DNA from: JAQVWU01 sp964628455
Lineage (GTDB): Bacteria > Bacillota > Clostridia > Oscillospirales > CAG-272
Reading direction: 5' to 3'
NCBI GenBank assembly: GCA_964628455.1
Contig: CAZVPD010000180.1
Span: 1 to 6,993 of the forward strand
DNA: 6,993 bases
The position numbers and the translations under genes are program-made. This document shows positions 1 through 4,875 of this stretch, in pieces. The stretch's first letter is position 1. Each line of letters starts with the position of its first letter. Under the pieces are notes generated by a model, which saw nothing but the letters and a program-made list of their open reading frames with translations, did no database searches and was not told where the DNA came from.

Positions 1-28
1 CTTACCACTATCGTTAATATTAAAAATT

Positions 29-49
29 ATTGCAACTTGCTATTGCAAT
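29..49. repeat. Short inverted repeat ATTGCAA-N7-TTGCAAT
   Basis: The arms at 29-35 and 43-49 are perfect 7-bp inverted repeats separated by 7 bases. The same stretch also holds a direct repeat, TATTGCAA, at 28-35 and 41-48. It lies in AT-rich DNA just upstream of the first ATG of a small winged-helix gene, so an autoregulatory operator is conceivable. The arms are short and TTGCAA is itself palindromic, so chance is a real alternative, and the region may instead be coding if the downstream gene begins outside the window. Confidence 0.3.
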
Positions 50-73
50 TTACGGAATAAAAAAACATATACG

Positions 74-331
74 ATGATATTAAAAAATTTAAAGTATCTC
101 GAAACGAACAACCGCGGTAAAAAAAAGCTTTACCCCACTTTTTGGGGAACGGTCGAAGGGGTCGCGGTTTATTACAATGTCAGCAGGGATACGGTGGCAA
201 AAGCGCTCCGTGAACTGATCGACCGTCATTTTATTTATCAGGCCGATGAAAAAATCGACGCCAAAAAGAATATAAAAGTGCTGAAAGTAAACTGGGCTCT
301 TGCCGCCGGTGAAGGCATCTACGAGGATTGA
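74..331 (+). CDS. Small winged-helix (HTH) DNA-binding protein, possibly 5'-partial
   Basis: I do not recognise a named family. The 85-residue product reads as a winged-helix domain. It has an amphipathic first helix (about residues 2-11) and a basic turn (NNRGKKK, 12-18). The helix-turn-helix runs from about 25 to 49, with recognition-helix text NVSRDTVAKALRELID similar to GntR-like and phage or plasmid replication-type HTH domains. A short hairpin wing rich in Lys and Asp follows (57-70). There is no effector or enzymatic domain, so DNA binding is the only role the sequence suggests. The start is uncertain. No good ribosome binding site precedes the ATG at 74, since GGAA at 54-57 is too far away. 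The same frame is open without a stop from base 2, so the gene may begin before the window. The stop lies 13 bases inside the 3' end of the convergent tagA-like gene. Base composition is AT-richer than the neighbours at the 5' end. Confidence 0.6.
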   Translation: MILKNLKYLETNNRGKKKLYPTFWGTVEGVAVYYNVSRDTVAKALRELIDRHFIYQADEKIDAKKNIKVLKVNWALAAGEGIYED

Positions 332-1062
332 GCGTTTTTTTTCGAAAAAAGCGTTCCGAGGATAAATTTCGGCAGTTTCATCATCCGGCCGATGCGCCGG
401 GGTTCGCGGATCAGGCGGTACAGCCATTCAAGATTCATTTTAATAAAAATGCGGGGCGCACGGCGCGAAATTCCCGCAAAGATGTCAAAGCTTCCCCCGA
501 AACCGCCCATGAGCTGCGTATGGAGTTCGCCGCGGTGTGAATACATCCACTTTTCCTGACGGGGTACACCCAGACATACCAGTAAAACCGAAGCGCCGCT
601 GTCATTTATTTTTCGGATGACGGCGGCATCCTCTTTGAAATAGCCGTCGCCGCTGCCGGCGACCCGGAGAGCCGGATAACGTTCCTTCATTTTCATGGCG
701 GCGGATTCGGCAACGCCGGGTTTACCCCCGAGAAAAAACACGCTTTTTTCTTTTTCGGCGGAAAGCTTTATCAGATTTTCGCAAAGCTCGATCCCCGCGA
801 CTTTACCCTTGAACAACGGACGCCGCAGAATCCGTGAAGCGAGAATAACTCCGGCTCCGTCCGGAATAATCAGGTCGGCGGAATTGATCAGGCTGTAATA
901 TTCGCTCTTCTCGACGCACATCTGAACGATTTCGGCATTCGGCGTATGGATGACCCGTGCTCTGCCGGACGCATCGTCTAAAAAACGGCGGCAGATGTCC
1001 ACTGCCTCGTCCATTGTGACGCTGTCGAATTCAATGCCGCGGATATTGATTTTGTCGGTCAT
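319..1062 (-). CDS. tagA: WecG/TagA/CpsF-family glycosyltransferase
   Basis: Predicted UDP-N-acetylmannosamine-type glycosyltransferase (GT26) that adds the second sugar to undecaprenyl-PP-GlcNAc at the inner face of the membrane, for wall teichoic acid or another surface glycan. At 247 residues it is full length for the family. Visible family motifs are TPNAEIV (40-46) and PDGAGV (67-72). Thr40 and Asp68 match the Thr and Asp reported as important in the TagA active site. Also present are LGVPRQEKW (164-172), GGFGGSFD (186-193), and the C-terminal RAPR plus LEWLYRLIREPRR (201-223). The basic, hydrophobic C-terminal tail fits peripheral membrane attachment. The ATG at 1060-1062 is preceded by a modest GGGG Shine-Dalgarno-like run, and a strong promoter lies further upstream. 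No teichoic acid neighbours are in the window, so the acceptor and final polymer cannot be named. The family call is firm; the sugar specificity is inference. Confidence 0.93.
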   Translation of the reverse strand: MTDKINIRGIEFDSVTMDEAVDICRRFLDDASGRARVIHTPNAEIVQMCVEKSEYYSLINSADLIIPDGAGVILASRILRRPLFKGKVAGIELCENLIKLSAEKEKSVFFLGGKPGVAESAAMKMKERYPALRVAGSGDGYFKEDAAVIRKINDSGASVLLVCLGVPRQEKWMYSHRGELHTQLMGGFGGSFDIFAGISRRAPRIFIKMNLEWLYRLIREPRRIGRMMKLPKFILGTLFSKKNAQSS

Positions 1063-1122
1063 AAAAAACCCCGTTTTATTATAGAATCATCGGACCGGAA
1101 GAGCATAAGCGCCCTTAAGGTT

Positions 1123-1151
1123 ATTATAGCATACCGTCCGGAACAATACAA
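1123..1151 (-). promoter_or_regulatory. Sigma-A promoter of the tagA-like gene
   Basis: Read on the minus strand this is TTGTAT (1151-1146), a 17-base spacer, then TATAAT (1128-1123), with TG one base ahead of the -10 hexamer (TGCTATAAT, an extended -10). The predicted start near 1116 leaves a leader of about 54 bases before the ATG at 1062. A second TATAAT lies at 1083-1078 but has no credible -35 and would leave a very short leader. Confidence 0.65.
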
Positions 1152-1172
1152 GTTATATTAAGGAATACCGAA

Positions 1173-1643
1173 ATGAAGAAGGTTATGATTTATACCGACG
1201 GCGCCTGTTCGGGCAATCCCGGACCGGGAGGCTGGGGAGCCCTGATCGTATACGGAGACGCCCTCAGGGAACTTTCCGGGGGTGAGCCGGAAACCACAAA
1301 CAACCGGATGGAACTTACGGCGGTGATTGCCGCCCTTTCGGTTCTTAAAGAACCCTGTGAGGTAACGCTGCATTCCGACTCAAAGTATATCGTCGACGCC
1401 CTCCGGCTGGGCTGGGCAAAGTCATGGAAAAAGAACAAATGGATAAAAAGCGATAAAAAACCGGCTCTCAACGCCGACTTATGGGAAAGACTGCTCGGAC
1501 TCGGTGAAATCCATAAAATAGATCCTGTCTGGGTTCGCGGTCACAACGGGCACGAATTGAACGAGAGATGCGACCGTCTGGCGGTCGCCGAAGCCGAAAA
1601 TTATAAAAAAAGCAATAAATGCCGCGAAGACATCTCTTCATAA
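1173..1643 (+). CDS. rnhA: Ribonuclease HI
   Basis: Cytosolic endonuclease that cuts the RNA strand of RNA-DNA hybrids, clearing R-loops and replication primers with two metal ions. The 156-residue product matches the bacterial RNase HI length (about 155). All catalytic residues are present: Asp9 in YTDGACSGNPGPGGWG, Glu47 in NNRMEL, Asp69 in HSDSKYIVDA, His124 in VRGHNGH and Asp134 in ERCDRLA, aligning with E. coli D10, E48, D70, H124 and D134. The basic protrusion or handle (WAKSWKKNKWIKSDKKPALN, 81-100) is intact, so this is the full type 1 form and not a handle-less variant. No N-terminal hybrid-binding domain is present. The ATG at 1173 has an AAGGA ribosome binding site at 1160-1164, 8 bases upstream. 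It is divergent from the tagA-like gene. I could not assign its own promoter in the 110-base gap, and no terminator hairpin is evident after the stop. Confidence 0.97.
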   Translation: MKKVMIYTDGACSGNPGPGGWGALIVYGDALRELSGGEPETTNNRMELTAVIAALSVLKEPCEVTLHSDSKYIVDALRLGWAKSWKKNKWIKSDKKPALNADLWERLLGLGEIHKIDPVWVRGHNGHELNERCDRLAVAEAENYKKSNKCREDISS

Positions 1644-1674
1644 AAAAATTTACAATTGAAACCATAAATATCTG

Positions 1675-1703
1675 TTGCATTGTATACTAAATCGGTATAC
1701 AAT
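1675..1703 (+). promoter_or_regulatory. Sigma-A promoter of the nifS-nifU unit
   Basis: TTGCAT (1675-1680), a 17-base spacer and TACAAT (1698-1703) fit a sigma-A promoter, with predicted start near 1710 and a leader of about 88 bases before nifS. The -10 hexamer and most of the spacer fall inside the inverted repeat at 1679-1703, so a protein bound there would block polymerase. Confidence 0.65.
1679..1703. repeat. Perfect 9-bp inverted repeat over the nifS promoter, candidate operator
   Basis: ATTGTATAC (1679-1687) and GTATACAAT (1695-1703) are exact reverse complements separated by 7 bases. The right arm contains the -10 hexamer of the nifS promoter and the left arm begins at the end of its -35. 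With no U-run after it and an AT-rich stem, it resembles a dimeric-repressor operator more than a terminator of rnhA. I cannot name the regulator. It does not read like the known E. coli IscR sites, and no regulator gene is adjacent. Confidence 0.55.
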
Positions 1704-1712
1704 AGAATTATC

Positions 1713-1762
1713 GAAAACAGAAAATATTATATAGAAAACAGAAAACAGAAAACAGAAAATAT
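1713..1762 (+). repeat. GAAAACA heptamer repeats in the nifS leader
   Basis: Three contiguous copies of GAAAACA occupy 1734-1754 and run into GAAAATAT (1755-1762). An outlying copy at 1713-1719 is followed by the same GAAAATAT (1720-1727), so the 15-base block GAAAACAGAAAATAT occurs twice (1713-1727 and 1748-1762). The array lies in the predicted 5' untranslated leader between the promoter and the nifS ribosome binding site. It is purine-rich and unlikely to fold. Copy-number change would alter leader length but not a reading frame. Confidence 0.7.
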
Positions 1763-1797
1763 CATAATAAATTAAGATCAATTAAGGAAGTTGAGCC

Positions 1798-2955
1798 ATG
1801 GACAGATTCGTATATGCCGACAATGCGGCAACAACCCCCGTCTCAGCGGGCGTTCTTGAAACCATGATCCCCTGCTTTACGGAAGAATGGGGAAATCCGT
1901 CGAGTCTTTATACCAAAGGCAGAAGCGCTATGAAGATCATAAGCGACGCACGCGAGCGCATCGCAAAGATACTGGGCTGCCGTCCCGGTGAGATCTTCTT
2001 TACCGCTTCCGGTTCGGAAGCGGATAACTGGGCCATAAAAGGAGCCGCCCGTGCGAATCTGAAGAAGGGACGGCATATTATTTCCACAAAAATCGAACAT
2101 CATGCGGTCATGCATACCCTTGCTTCCCTTGAAAAAGAAGGATATGAAGTCACTTATCTCGGCGTCGATGAAAACGGATTTCTTACGGCTGCCGAAGTCG
2201 AAGCGGCGATCCGACCCGACACAACGCTTATAGCGGTCATGTACGCGAACAACGAAATCGGTACGATAATGCCGGTCAGAGAAATCGCGGCTGTCGCGAA
2301 GGCACATAAGATCACCATGTTTACCGACGCGGTTCAGGCGGTCGGAAGCATTCCGGTCAATGTCGCGGAACTGGGCGTTGACATGCTTGCGTTGTCGGGA
2401 CATAAAATCAGAGCTCCGAAAGGCATCGGACTGTTGTATGTAAAAAGCGGGACGCGGCTGCAGAATCTGATAGACGGAGGGGGACAGGAGAGAGGGAAAC
2501 GCGGCGGAACCGAAAATACCGCATACATCGCCGGACTTGCCAAAGCCCTCGAGGACGCCTCGTCGGCTATCGGAGATATGGAAAGGGTAAAAAGCCTGCG
2601 TGACCGTCTTGCACGGGAGATCATAAAGATCCCCCGGACAAAGATAAACGGCGGCATGGAAAACCGGCTCCCCGGTAATCTCAATGCGGCGTTCGAATGC
2701 ATCGAAGGGGAAAGCCTTGTGCTCCTTCTTGATATGGCCGGTATCAGTGCTTCCACGGGCTCAGCCTGTTCATCCGCATCGCTTGAGCCTTCACATGTTT
2801 TGCTTGCCCTCGGGTTGCCTGCCGAAAAAGCGCACGGTTCACTGAGACTTTCGCTGTCTCATGACAATACGGAAGAAGATGTGGATTATATTCTCGAAAA
2901 ACTCGGTCCGATTGTATCAAGGCTGCGGGAAATGAGCCCGCTTTGGGAGAACTGA
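1798..2955 (+). CDS. nifS: Cysteine desulfurase, NifS/IscS type (group I)
   Basis: PLP-dependent enzyme that converts L-cysteine to alanine and passes the released sulfur, as a persulfide, to the Fe-S scaffold encoded next. The 385-residue protein is a complete fold-type I aminotransferase-like enzyme. Visible residues are DNAATTP (8-14), the EHHAV motif with the PLP-stacking His (100-104), YANNEIG (149-155), TDAVQ with Asp177 and Gln180, and the Schiff-base lysine Lys203 in LSGHK. RGGTEN follows at 235-240. The active-site Cys324 lies in STGSACSSASLEPSHV, the long flexible loop of group I enzymes. The C-terminus (LREMSPLWEN) is shorter than in E. coli IscS and resembles clostridial NifS. The start ATG has AAGGAAG at 1784-1790, 7 bases upstream. 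It is followed after 116 bases by nifU. No nitrogenase genes are in view, so a general Fe-S role is more likely than a nitrogen-fixation role. Confidence 0.96.
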   Translation: MDRFVYADNAATTPVSAGVLETMIPCFTEEWGNPSSLYTKGRSAMKIISDARERIAKILGCRPGEIFFTASGSEADNWAIKGAARANLKKGRHIISTKIEHHAVMHTLASLEKEGYEVTYLGVDENGFLTAAEVEAAIRPDTTLIAVMYANNEIGTIMPVREIAAVAKAHKITMFTDAVQAVGSIPVNVAELGVDMLALSGHKIRAPKGIGLLYVKSGTRLQNLIDGGGQERGKRGGTENTAYIAGLAKALEDASSAIGDMERVKSLRDRLAREIIKIPRTKINGGMENRLPGNLNAAFECIEGESLVLLLDMAGISASTGSACSSASLEPSHVLLALGLPAEKAHGSLRLSLSHDNTEEDVDYILEKLGPIVSRLREMSPLWEN

Positions 2956-3006
2956 CAGAAACAGGCAAACGAAAAGGCTGCCTCATCGTATGAAAATATA
3001 AAGAGG

Positions 3007-3075
3007 ATGAAAGGCTGCAGCCGACCGATCATAAAAAATAAACGCTATAAACAAACGAAACGGAGAAAAAAATGA
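3007..3075 (+). other. Possible 22-codon upstream ORF overlapping the nifU start (ATGA)
   Basis: An ATG at 3007 opens a 22-codon, very Lys/Arg-rich frame whose TGA (3073-3075) overlaps the nifU ATG (3072-3074), the arrangement used for translational coupling. Against it, the only purine-rich box (AGAGG) abuts the ATG with no spacing, and nifU has its own GGAG site at 3062-3065. The 116-base spacer also contains GGCTGC (2976-2981), complementary to GCAGCC (3017-3022), which could fold the nifS-nifU junction. It may well be chance. Confidence 0.15.
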
Positions 3076-3521
3076 ATTACAGCAATAAAGTGATGGATCA
3101 TTTCGCCAACCCCAGAAATGTCGGTGAAATCGAAAATGCCGACGCAATAGGCGAAGTCGGCAATGCCACATGCGGCGACATCATGAAGATCTTCATGAAA
3201 ATCGAAGACAACATCATCACAGATATAAAATTCAAAACATTCGGATGCGGAGCGGCCATCGCGACCTCATCCATGGCAACCGAACTGATTAAGGGGAAAT
3301 CCCTGAATGATGCCCTGACCCTTACGAATAAAGCGGTCATCGAAGCCCTTGACGGGCTCCCTCCTGCCAAAGTGCACTGTTCCGTATTGGCCGAAGAGGC
3401 GGTAAAAACCGCGATAGCCGATTATTATACCAGAAACGGCATCGAAAATGACATAACGGTTCCCTGCAACGGCTGCTGCAATTCGTGCGGACGCGCGGAT
3501 GCCCATTCAAGCCATGATTAG
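3072..3521 (+). CDS. nifU: Fe-S cluster assembly scaffold, NifU/IscU type, with Cys-rich tail
   Basis: Scaffold on which [2Fe-2S] clusters are built from sulfur delivered by the preceding desulfurase and then passed to apo-proteins in the cytosol. Residues 1-125 form a typical U-type domain: MDHFANPRNVGEIENAD (8-24), Cys34 and Asp36 in ATCGD, Cys59 in KTFGCGAAIATSSM, and His102-Cys103 in KVHCSVLAEEA. These are the three cluster-ligand cysteines plus the conserved Asp and His. It lacks the ferredoxin-like and Nfu domains of the long Azotobacter NifU, matching the short Clostridium-type form. At 149 residues it exceeds the roughly 128 of E. coli IscU because of a tail from about 124 with Cys132, Cys135, Cys136 and Cys139 (a CxxCCxxC pattern) and terminal His residues, which looks like an extra metal site. 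The start has GGAG at 3062-3065, 6 bases upstream. It is probably co-transcribed with nifS. Confidence 0.94.
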   Translation: MNYSNKVMDHFANPRNVGEIENADAIGEVGNATCGDIMKIFMKIEDNIITDIKFKTFGCGAAIATSSMATELIKGKSLNDALTLTNKAVIEALDGLPPAKVHCSVLAEEAVKTAIADYYTRNGIENDITVPCNGCCNSCGRADAHSSHD

Positions 3522-3533
3522 AAAAGTCCGGAA

Positions 3534-3589
3534 TCCGGCAGAAACAAAGCAAGGCGGAAGTCCCTCCGCCTTGCTTTGTTTCTGCCGGA
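3534..3589 (+). terminator. Perfect 25-bp stem-loop after nifU, probable terminator without U-tract
   Basis: Bases 3534-3558 and 3565-3589 are exact reverse complements over all 25 positions, with a 6-base loop (AGTCCC). The hairpin begins 12 bases after the nifU stop and separates the nifS-nifU unit from the asnA promoter, so ending that transcript is the natural role. It is not followed by a T-run on the plus strand (ACGGCTGCCG follows), so it is not a textbook intrinsic terminator. It could instead protect the mRNA 3' end, or be a dispersed palindromic element. Confidence 0.6.
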
Positions 3590-3649
3590 ACGGCTGCCGT
3601 GCCCGGAAGCATGGTCCGGTTCCGCAGCACGTAAAATAACACCCTGCTA

Positions 3650-3678
3650 TTGACAAACCTTTTGTTTTATTATACAAT
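3650..3678 (+). promoter_or_regulatory. Strong sigma-A promoter of asnA-glnN
   Basis: A perfect TTGACA (3650-3655), a 17-base spacer and TACAAT (3673-3678) form the best promoter in the window. The predicted start near 3685 leaves a leader of about 154 bases before asnA. The TATACAATA text around the -10 is shared with the nifS promoter, but without the flanking inverted repeat seen there. Confidence 0.8.
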
Positions 3679-3684
3679 ATAGTA

Positions 3685-3838
3685 GACTCGGCGGCATAAG
3701 AACTTTTCCGTTTCTGTTCTTCGTTTCGGATTTTCAGCCGTATAATAGCGCGCTGCGACTGTGGAAACCGCAGCGTATATTTTTATCCGCCCGGTTGTTT
3801 ACGCAGCTTTGTATTAAATTTTAAATTAAGGGAATATT
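3685..3838 (+). promoter_or_regulatory. Structured 5' leader of asnA-glnN
   Basis: The stretch from 3522 to 3838 has no gene. It holds the long hairpin, the promoter and this leader. In the leader, AAGAAC (3698-3703) can pair with GTTCTT (3716-3721) across a 12-base loop, enclosed by CGGC (3689-3692) with GCCG (3737-3740). A second GC-rich hairpin follows at 3751-3775. A perfect TATAAT at 3741-3746 could be a second promoter, but its -35 region (TTCTTC, 18 bases upstream) is poor. There is no ATG-initiated leader peptide. AAGGGA at 3828-3833 is the asnA ribosome binding site. The length and pairing suggest RNA-level control, but I match it to no known riboswitch class. Confidence 0.45.
3751..3784 (+). 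terminator. Candidate attenuator hairpin in the asnA leader
   Basis: CGCTGCG (3751-3757) and CGCAGCG (3769-3775) form a perfect 7-bp GC-rich stem, extendable by one G-U pair, with an 11-base loop. TATATTTTT (3776-3784) follows. A GC stem followed by a T-rich run about 70 bases into the transcript and about 55 bases before the asnA ATG has the shape of an intrinsic terminator acting as an attenuator. No clear antiterminator partner was found. GCGTA (3773-3777) could pair with TACGC (3810-3814), which would compete with the right arm only partly. Confidence 0.4.
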
Positions 3839-4843
3839 ATGAACACATTTATACCGGAAAACTACAGCCCGAAGATCAGCCTGTATGATACCCAGACAGC
3901 CATTGGCCTGATAAAACGTATGTTTGAGGACAGGCTTGCCGCCGCATTGAATCTCAAGCGCGTGACGGCTCCTCTTTTTCTGGATCCGTCCACAGGATTA
4001 AACGACAATCTCAACGGGGTCGAACGTCCCGTCGGTTTTGATATAGCAAATTCCGCCATGACAGCCGAAGTCGTGCAGTCGCTTGCCAAATGGAAGCGCA
4101 TGGCACTCGGTAAATACGGATTTAAAGCGGGGGAAGGCATTTATACGGATATGAATGCCATACGCCGCGACGAGATTCTGGATAATATCCACTCGGTATA
4201 CACGGATCAGTGGGACTGGGAAAAGGTCATCCTCCGTTCCGACCGCAACTTCGACTATCTGAAATCGGTCGTCAGGTCGATCGTCTCCGCGGTAGCCGAT
4301 ACAAACGAAGCTTTAAAAGCCGTGTTCCCGGTTCTTACGACTTTTATAAATCCCGTCTGCACGTTTATTACTTCTCAGGAACTGGAAGATATGTATCCCG
4401 GCCTTACGGTAAAGCAGCGGGAAAACGAAATCACGCGCAAACACGGGTCGGTCTTTATCATGCAGATAGGCGGAAAGCTGAAATCGGGAAAAATTCACGA
4501 CGGACGGGCACCCGATTATGATGACTGGAATTTAAACGGCGATATATTCTTCTGGGACGAATTACTCGGCATCGCGCTTGAAATTTCTTCGATGGGGATA
4601 CGCGTGGACGAGAAATCGCTTGACCTGCAGCTGACAGCCGCCGGCGCCGATGACCGCCGAAACCTCGATTTCCATAAAAAACTGCTTGCCGGAGAGCTTC
4701 CGCTGACAATCGGCGGAGGTATAGGACAATCGCGTCTGTGCATGCTGCTGCTCGAAAAAGCTCATATAGGCGAAGTACAGGTATCCGTGTGGGACGAAGA
4801 AACGGTCGGCGCCTGCAGCGGAACAAAAATCAGCCTGCTGTAA
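3839..4843 (+). CDS. asnA: Aspartate--ammonia ligase (asparagine synthetase A)
   Basis: Cytosolic enzyme making asparagine from aspartate, free ammonia and ATP through a beta-aspartyl-AMP intermediate, releasing AMP and pyrophosphate. It is a homodimer with a class II aminoacyl-tRNA-synthetase-like fold. The 334-residue length fits E. coli AsnA (330). Diagnostic motifs are GLNDNLNGVERPV (53-65; Asp56 matches E. coli D46), SLAKWKR (81-87), KAGEGIYTDMNAIRRDE (96-112, with the conserved Arg) and HSVYTDQWDWE (118-128; Gln124 matches Q116). Further on are QIGGKL (209-214), RAPDYDDW (223-230), LNGDI (232-236), ISSMGIRVD (249-257) and the ATP-site-like IGGGIGQSRL (291-300). The C-terminal 15 residues after VSVWDE are divergent but keep the final SLL. 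The ATG is preceded by AAGGGA with 5-base spacing. It shares a strong promoter and leader with glnN, 32 bases downstream, and uses ammonia directly rather than glutamine. Confidence 0.97.
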   Translation: MNTFIPENYSPKISLYDTQTAIGLIKRMFEDRLAAALNLKRVTAPLFLDPSTGLNDNLNGVERPVGFDIANSAMTAEVVQSLAKWKRMALGKYGFKAGEGIYTDMNAIRRDEILDNIHSVYTDQWDWEKVILRSDRNFDYLKSVVRSIVSAVADTNEALKAVFPVLTTFINPVCTFITSQELEDMYPGLTVKQRENEITRKHGSVFIMQIGGKLKSGKIHDGRAPDYDDWNLNGDIFFWDELLGIALEISSMGIRVDEKSLDLQLTAAGADDRRNLDFHKKLLAGELPLTIGGGIGQSRLCMLLLEKAHIGEVQVSVWDEETVGACSGTKISLL

Positions 4844-4875
4844 TCCGATTATTCACTGATTAAAAAGGAGCTTTC

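Noticed and set aside
335..350. T8-CG-A6 run, seen as a possible terminator for the HTH gene or a frameshift slippery site (A-run) in the tagA-like gene.
   Set aside because: No GC-rich stem precedes the T-run. On the tagA strand the run encodes part of the normal C-terminus a few codons before the stop, so a frameshift would change almost nothing.
1063..1172. A plus-strand promoter for rnhA in the divergent gap.
   Set aside because: TATTAT (1122-1127) and TATATT (1154-1159) resemble -10 hexamers, but neither has a usable -35 at the right spacing. The second nearly touches the ribosome binding site.
1713..1762. GAAAACA repeats as a small CRISPR-like array.
   Set aside because: The units are only 7 bases long and contiguous, with no spacers and no cas genes nearby.
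1843..2756. Long open frames on the opposite strand of nifS, and similar ones opposite asnA and glnN.
   Set aside because: They lie wholly inside genes with unmistakable motifs, show no recognisable domains and have no supporting ribosome binding sites, so they are by-products of the codon usage of the real genes.
2953..3075. Stop-codon readthrough or selenocysteine at the nifS TGA, giving a 39-residue extension.
   Set aside because: The protein already ends where clostridial NifS proteins usually end, the extension is low-complexity and Lys/Arg-rich, and no selenocysteine-insertion hairpin is apparent next to the TGA.
1798..3521. nifS-nifU as evidence for a nitrogen-fixation locus.
   Set aside because: The short NifU form and the NifS type are used for general Fe-S assembly in Clostridia, and no nif structural or accessory gene is present.
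3758..3775. T-box-like text (GTGGAAACCGC) in the asnA leader, suggesting a tRNA-Asn-sensing T-box riboswitch.
   Set aside because: It differs from the core GTGGNACCGC by one extra base. The base after UGG would be A, whereas tRNA-Asn usually has G at its discriminator position and would require C. The distance from the promoter (about 75 bases) is too short for a normal Stem I, and no helix flanks the supposed bulge on its 3' side.
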